Below the pieces are notes generated by a model that was not told the DNA's origin, did no database searches, and was given only the letters and a program-made list of their open reading frames with translations. DNA of 10,677 nt, taken from NCBI GenBank assembly GCA_002391555.1, contig DGFG01000018.1:1077-11753 (forward strand), in the 5' to 3' direction. The position numbers were made by a program, and so were the translations under genes. Shown in pieces: positions 7,615-10,677 of the stretch. How positions within the stretch are numbered: position 1 is the first letter of the stretch; the number at the start of each line of letters is the position of its first letter. Origin of the DNA: Firmicutes bacterium UBA3906 (lineage in GTDB: Bacteria; Bacillota; Clostridia; Caldicoprobacterales; DTU083).

Positions 7615-8267
7615 TTTATTTGTCCAAGACCCCTTTCCTTTAGAAAGCTATTGGCCTTTGAAAAGTGTTTGCAGCCAAAAAAGCCTCTATGGGCCGATAG
7701 GGGGCTTGGGTGGGCGCTTGCAAGTATCAAGTGGTTTGGATTATCTACAAGGCTTGCCTTGGCCCTAGCCTTGTTGCCCCAGAGCAAAAAGACTAGTGGG
7801 CTTTCCTTTTTGTTTAGCCTTTTTATTATGCTATCGGTAAATATCTCCCAGCCCATGCCTCGGTGGGAATTGGCCTGGCCTGCTACAACGGTTAGGCTGG
7901 CATTTAGTAGTAGGACCCCCTGGTCTGCCCAGGGCACCAGGTAGCCATTATTGGGTATATAGCAGCCGCAGTCACTTTCTAGCTCCTTGTAGATATTTAA
8001 TAAGGAAGGTGGGATAGCAATCCCCTTTTGCACAGAAAAGGCTAGACCATGGGCCTGCTTAGGACCGTGGTAGGGGTCCTGGCCTAGTATGACCACCCTG
8101 GTATCAGCATAGGAGGTCAGCCTAAGGGCCTCAAATATCTTGTACATATCCGGATATATGACCTTTGTACTATATTCCTTTTTCAAGAATTGCCTAAGCC
8201 TCTGGTAGTAGTCGGACTTAAACTCGCTTTCTAAAAGCTCGTCCCAGTCATTGTCTAGCCTAACCAT
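7593..8267 (-). CDS. ung: Uracil-DNA glycosylase, family 1
   Basis: Ung removes uracil from DNA arising from cytosine deamination or dUTP incorporation, the first step of base excision repair. The 224 residues match the bacterial family. The water-activating motif GQDPYHGP has D64 and the neighbouring HGLAFSV. N122 in LLNASLTV is the uracil-recognising Asn. The DNA-intercalating loop is [13 protein letters not shown] with H186. All key residues are present, so it should be active. GAGGGGG precedes the ATG at 8267 with a 10-base spacer. It is a housekeeping gene set between two glycosidases and convergent with the GH5-like gene; no functional link is apparent. Confidence 0.97.
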   Translation of the reverse strand: MVRLDNDWDELLESEFKSDYYQRLRQFLKKEYSTKVIYPDMYKIFEALRLTSYADTRVVILGQDPYHGPKQAHGLAFSVQKGIAIPPSLLNIYKELESDCGCYIPNNGYLVPWADQGVLLLNASLTVVAGQANSHRGMGWEIFTDSIIKRLNKKESPLVFLLWGNKARAKASLVDNPNHLILASAHPSPLSAHRGFFGCKHFSKANSFLKERGLGQINWQIPNL

Positions 8268-8372
8268 CTATATCAGCCCCCTCTTTATATCTACCTAAAC
8301 TATGTTTATTACGGCCTAAAACTAGTCTTATAGGATCTAGTCCTTAAACAGCATCTTACCATAGGTCCTTGT

Positions 8373-8412
8373 CCTAGTAAAAGAGACTAGGCAAAAAAGC
8401 CTAAGAGTTTTT
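8373..8412 (+). promoter_or_regulatory. Two mutually exclusive hairpins, the second followed by T5
   Basis: CCTAGT (8373-8378) pairs with ACTAGG (8386-8391). TAGGC (8388-8392) pairs with GCCTA (8399-8403) and is followed by AGAG and TTTTT (8408-8412). Both need bases 8388-8391, so only one can form. This is the layout of an attenuator, but the stems are only 6 and 5 bp. Confidence 0.3.
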
Positions 8413-8423
8413 GCCCTGAATCT

Positions 8424-8429
8424 TATAAT
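8424..8429 (+). promoter_or_regulatory. Candidate -10 element upstream of the GH10 gene
   Basis: A perfect TATAAT lies about 150 bases before the GH10 start. The -35 position (CTAAGA, 17-base spacer) is poor, so activation by a regulator may be needed. A second, weaker TATGAT occurs at 8520-8525. Confidence 0.35.
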
Positions 8430-8472
8430 AGCCGATTCCTTTAATAGCCTATTATTTAATGGCCTATTCTTT
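8427..8472 (+). repeat. Three tandem 15-16-base repeats
   Basis: Units 8427-8442, 8443-8457 and 8458-8472 follow each other without gaps and share the pattern AATAGCC-TATTCTTT with one to three changes each. The first overlaps the TATAAT. The period of about 1.5 helical turns could place repeated protein contacts. Confidence 0.55.
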
Positions 8473-8498
8473 ATAAAGGGTTTTTATATACCTTTATA
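8472..8498. repeat. 8-bp perfect inverted repeat upstream of GH10
   Basis: TATAAAGG (8472-8479) and CCTTTATA (8491-8498) are exact reverse complements separated by 11 bases. This could be an operator for a sugar-responsive repressor or a leader hairpin. It directly follows the tandem repeats. No U-tract follows. Confidence 0.5.
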
Positions 8499-8578
8499 GA
8501 ATTAATCAGGTGGCTTTACTATGATGGTCCAAGGCTAAAAAAGATTAATAATAGGACAAATAAGGGAGGACTTAGACA

Positions 8579-9808
8579 ATGCTAGATACAAGCTATAAAC
8601 ATCGAAAGGGATCAAAAACCCTTATTCTTTTAAACAAGGATGGGTCACCTTTAAAAAACCAAGACCTAGAAGTCAAGCAGGTAAAGCATGCCTTTCTCTT
8701 TGGCTGCTCAGAGTTTGACTGTATACCCTATATAAACGGATATATGGACCAAAGGCAAGAAGACCTTACCCGGGAAATGTTTGACAAGTTCTTTAAGCTC
8801 TTTAACTTTGTCACCCTCCCCTTTTACTGGGCACAGTTTGAAGCAAACAAAGACCAGCCCCGTACTGAGCAAATGAAAAAAGCAGCCCTTTGGTTCAAGG
8901 AAAAGGGGCTCACCTTAAAGGGTCACCCCCTGTCTTGGCATACCCTGGCCCCCAAATGGCTCCTTGATATGGACAATGACCAGATCCTTGACAGGCAGCT
9001 TGACCGAATAGAGCGAGATGTCACAGAATTTAAAGGGATAGTTGATATGTGGGATGTCATAAACGAGCCAGTAATAATGCCCATTTTTGATAAATACGAT
9101 AACGGGCTCACCAGGATATGCAAGGAACTAGGCAGGATTGACCTTATCCGAAAGCTTTTCATAAAAACAAGAGAGGCTAACGAAAAGGCCACCCTACTGA
9201 TAAATGACTTTGACACCTCCATAGCCTACGAAATCCTTATTGAGGGTTGCCTAGAGTCAGGCATAAAGATAGATGAGATTGGTATCCAATCCCATATGCA
9301 CCAGGGCTACTGGGGAGTAGAAAAAACTCAAAGGGTTTTAGAGAGGTTCTCACGCTTTAACCTGCCCATACATTTTACTGAAAATACAATAATATCTGGC
9401 CAAATAATGCCGGCCCATATAGTTGATTTAAATGACTATCAGGTAAGCGAATGGCCCTCTACTCCACAAGATGAGGACCGACAGGCGCAGGAGTTAGTCA
9501 GCCACTACAAGACCCTCTTTGCCCATCCCCTAGTAAAGTCCATTACCTGGTGGGATTTTGTAGACGGCAAGTGGTTAGGGGCACCCTCTGGCTTACTACG
9601 CAAGGATATGACTGCCAAGCCTGCTTTTGATGAATTAGACAAACTGATTAATAAGCAGTGGTGGACAGGGCCAACAAGGCTAGCAACTGACGAAAAGGGC
9701 GCTGCCCATGTTGAGGGCTATTTAGGTAGCTATGAGCTAAGAGTTAATGATAAGACTGTTAGCTTTAACCTTGACAAGGATAGTCCAGTAGAAACCCTAG
9801 TAATCTAG
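8579..9808 (+). CDS. Endo-1,4-beta-xylanase, family GH10, intracellular atypical form
   Basis: GH10 enzymes cut beta-1,4-xylosidic bonds with retention. E163 in MWDVINEPV is the expected acid/base and E268 in IHFTENT the expected nucleophile. KGHPLSWH (114-121) and SITWWDFVDGKWLG (321-334) are the usual subsite stretches, and PAFDEL (348-353) ends the barrel. The 409-residue layout is not the common one: residues 1-45 form a short beta-rich N-terminal segment (KTLILLNKDGSPL, HAFLFG), and about 361-409 form a beta-rich tail with GYLGSYELRV. There is no signal peptide, so it probably acts on imported xylooligosaccharides. GGGAGGA lies 8 bases before the ATG. It is a single gene, divergent from ung; CCTAG-TAAT-CTAGG surrounds the stop codon. 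The family is sure; exact preference (xylan, aryl-xylosides, decorated oligomers) is not. Confidence 0.9.
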   Translation: MLDTSYKHRKGSKTLILLNKDGSPLKNQDLEVKQVKHAFLFGCSEFDCIPYINGYMDQRQEDLTREMFDKFFKLFNFVTLPFYWAQFEANKDQPRTEQMKKAALWFKEKGLTLKGHPLSWHTLAPKWLLDMDNDQILDRQLDRIERDVTEFKGIVDMWDVINEPVIMPIFDKYDNGLTRICKELGRIDLIRKLFIKTREANEKATLLINDFDTSIAYEILIEGCLESGIKIDEIGIQSHMHQGYWGVEKTQRVLERFSRFNLPIHFTENTIISGQIMPAHIVDLNDYQVSEWPSTPQDEDRQAQELVSHYKTLFAHPLVKSITWWDFVDGKWLGAPSGLLRKDMTAKPAFDELDKLINKQWWTGPTRLATDEKGAAHVEGYLGSYELRVNDKTVSFNLDKDSPVETLVI

Positions 9809-9826
9809 GCCAGTAGCAGTAAAAGG

Positions 9827-9869
9827 GCAGGTCTAGTAAATAGGAGGTTTTTATCCTAGCTAGACCTGC
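9827..9869 (+). terminator. Long hairpin after the GH10 gene, without terminal U-tract
   Basis: GCAGGTCTAG (9827-9836) pairs perfectly with CTAGACCTGC (9860-9869). Inside the 23-base loop TAGGA (9841-9845) pairs with TCCTA (9854-9858). The following bases TTGCCTG contain no T run. It lies 18 bases past the stop and before the promoter of the next gene, so it is the likely 3' end of the GH10 transcript. Confidence 0.6.
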
Positions 9870-9893
9870 TTGCCTGATAAGCAGTACTTTAAG

Positions 9894-9923
9894 GTTACAA
9901 GGAGACTCTTTTTCTAGTATAAT
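9894..9923 (+). promoter_or_regulatory. Vegetative promoter of the MBL-fold gene
   Basis: GTTACA (9894-9899), an 18-base spacer and a perfect TATAAT (9918-9923) lie 35 bases before the start codon. The -35 matches 4/6. The predicted start near 9930 gives a short leader with an AAGGGGGG ribosome binding site. No operator-like repeat is seen. Confidence 0.6.
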
Positions 9924-9958
9924 ATAGAGGGTCTTTTATCTAGCAAGGGGGGTAGGCA

Positions 9959-10677
9959 ATGAAGGAAAGAATAAATGCAAAAAGTATAATAGTCCTGGCT
10001 ATAGCACTGCTGACTGTAGTTTATTTCTGGTTAAGCGGTGATTTAGAAAGCAGGGTATTAGGTGGTGACCTGTTCCCAGAACCCACTGAGAATATTGGCC
10101 AGGGTCCCAGTGCCCAGCCAACTGAAAAACCCAGCTCTAGTGATAAAGTAACTGAAAAGCCTAGTCCTAGTGAGCAGCCTACAGAAAAGCCTAGCCCAAA
10201 CCCAACAACTAGACCTAGGACCCTTGAAGTTCACTTTATTGATGTAGGTAATGGTGATTCTATATTTATTAGGACCCCCTCTAAGGATATCCTTATAGAC
10301 GGGGGCGAAAGGAATAGCAAAGCCTTTGATTACTTAATCAGCCTAGGTATTGATGAGCTAGACCTTGTGATAGGAACCCATCCCCATTCAGATCATATAG
10401 GGGGCCTAGTCAAGGTCCTAGAAAATATAAGGGTAAAGCAGCTAATGGATCCGGGTGTAGTACATACCAGCAAGACCTATGAAGACTACCTCACCCTTAT
10501 ATATGAAAAAGATATCTTGTATACCAATGTCAAGGCCGGTGTAAAGCTAAGTCTTGATAATGAAACTAGCCTTGAGATACTACATCCAACCCATATAGAG
10601 GGAAAAGACCTAAACAACGTATCAGTAGTTACAAGGCTAGTCTATAATAAGATAAGCTTTCTGTTTACAGCAGATGC
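9959..10677 (+). CDS. Membrane-anchored ComEC/Rec2-like metallo-beta-lactamase-fold protein, N-terminal 239 codons (runs off right edge)
   Basis: The protein starts MKERINAKSIIVLAIALL. Residues about 9-25 form one hydrophobic helix with positive residues before it, so it is a signal anchor or an uncleaved signal placing the rest outside the membrane. Residues 40-87 are a Pro/Ser/Thr/Glu-rich linker with TEKPS at 55-59, 65-69 and 75-79. From 88 the metallo-beta-lactamase domain begins: VHFIDVGNGDS (91-101) is the DVGxGDS motif of ComEC-type domains, ILIDGG (111-116) follows, and THPHSDHIGG (140-149) is the HxHxDH metal-binding motif with H141, H143, D145 and H146. Such stand-alone proteins are thought to be secreted or surface nucleases or phosphodiesterases; activity is not proven. 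AAGGGGGG precedes the ATG with a 6-base spacer. The C-terminus is outside the window. No channel domain of ComEC is present in the visible part. Confidence 0.88.
   Translation, partial: MKERINAKSIIVLAIALLTVVYFWLSGDLESRVLGGDLFPEPTENIGQGPSAQPTEKPSSSDKVTEKPSPSEQPTEKPSPNPTTRPRTLEVHFIDVGNGDSIFIRTPSKDILIDGGERNSKAFDYLISLGIDELDLVIGTHPHSDHIGGLVKVLENIRVKQLMDPGVVHTSKTYEDYLTLIYEKDILYTNVKAGVKLSLDNETSLEILHPTHIEGKDLNNVSVVTRLVYNKISFLFTAD
10115..10204 (+). repeat. Three 30-base tandem repeats coding a TEKPS linker
   Basis: Each 30-base unit codes ten residues around TEKPS, at residues 53-62, 63-72 and 73-82 of the MBL-fold protein. The synonymous positions differ (AAACCC, AAGCCT), so the protein repeat is kept better than the DNA. 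Extended linkers of this kind space a domain from the membrane or across the cell wall. Confidence 0.85.

Larger units (their letters stand above)
8268..8578. other. 311-base divergent intergenic region between ung and the GH10 gene
   Basis: No gene is supported here. It holds, left to right: a short stretch with the ung ribosome binding site, two overlapping hairpins (8373-8403), a perfect TATAAT (8424-8429), three imperfect 15-16-base repeats (8427-8472), an inverted repeat (8472-8498) and the GH10 ribosome binding site GGGAGGA. No convincing ung promoter was found. The density of small repeats suggests regulatory use, but each element is weak alone. Confidence 0.6.

Noticed and set aside
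7600-7944. Open reading frame of 114 codons on the plus strand
   Set aside because: It is antisense to ung, and its sequence reflects the conserved [10 protein letters not shown] coding strand read backwards.
8293-8322. Possible SigD-like promoter TAAA-N14-GCCTAAAA on the plus strand
   Set aside because: The spacing is 14 rather than 15 and the -10 matches only about 5 of 8 positions; no flagellar gene follows.
8427-8472. Three tandem repeats as a possible CRISPR remnant
   Set aside because: The units are only 15-16 bases, directly adjacent and without spacers, and no cas gene is nearby.
8923-9222. 99-codon frame on the minus strand
   Set aside because: It lies inside the GH10 gene opposite the acid/base region, with no ribosome binding site or motif.
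10115-10204. 30-base repeats as a CRISPR or mobile-element signal
   Set aside because: The repeats are in frame, code a Pro/Ser/Thr linker and have no spacers between them.

Overview
The window looks like the chromosome of a motile, low-GC, Gram-positive anaerobe (Bacillota, most likely class Clostridia). Three things point there: a CheC/FliY-type flagellar switch (FliM plus a long FliY instead of a short FliN), a sigma-28/SigD-type promoter of Gram-positive form in front of flgM, and strong purine-rich ribosome binding sites throughout. The species cannot be named from the sequence alone.

Region 1 (1-3682, all on the minus strand) is flagellar. Read in the direction of transcription it holds cheY (3682-3320), fliM (3254-2259), fliY (2266-1208), a U-tailed terminator (about 1175-1201), a near-perfect SigD promoter (1163-1137), then flgM, flgN and the first 107 codons of flgK, which runs off the left edge. 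This is a middle-class operon (switch and response regulator) followed by a late-class operon. FlgM, the anti-sigma-28 factor, appears to be made under its own target sigma factor.

Region 2 (3683-4631) is an AT-rich divergent intergenic stretch with a 9-bp inverted repeat, followed by one plus-strand gene for a circularly permuted papain/NlpC-P60-like (YiiX-type) predicted hydrolase. Its stop codon lies inside the loop of a strong hairpin.

Region 3 (4632-9808) carries three clan GH-A glycoside hydrolases, none with a signal peptide: a GH51 alpha-L-arabinofuranosidase (minus strand), a GH5-like hydrolase of unassigned subfamily (plus strand, divergent from GH51 across a shared control region with a CcpA/LacI-type operator), and an atypical GH10 xylanase (plus strand). 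A uracil-DNA glycosylase gene (ung, minus strand) sits between the last two. The enzyme set suggests cytoplasmic finishing of imported arabinoxylan or related hemicellulose oligosaccharides. Transporters, xylosidase and isomerase are not in the window.

Region 4 (9959 to the right edge) is the start of a membrane-anchored ComEC/Rec2-like metallo-beta-lactamase-fold protein, with three 10-residue TEKPS repeats between the anchor and the catalytic domain.

No RNA gene, insertion sequence, CRISPR array or prophage was seen, and no wholly new system stands out. The most unusual points are the abundance of CTAG (about 90 copies by eye where base composition predicts about 40), the repeated use of long hairpins without a U-tract at gene ends, the unassigned GH5 subfamily, and two repeat-bearing control regions in front of the glycosidases.
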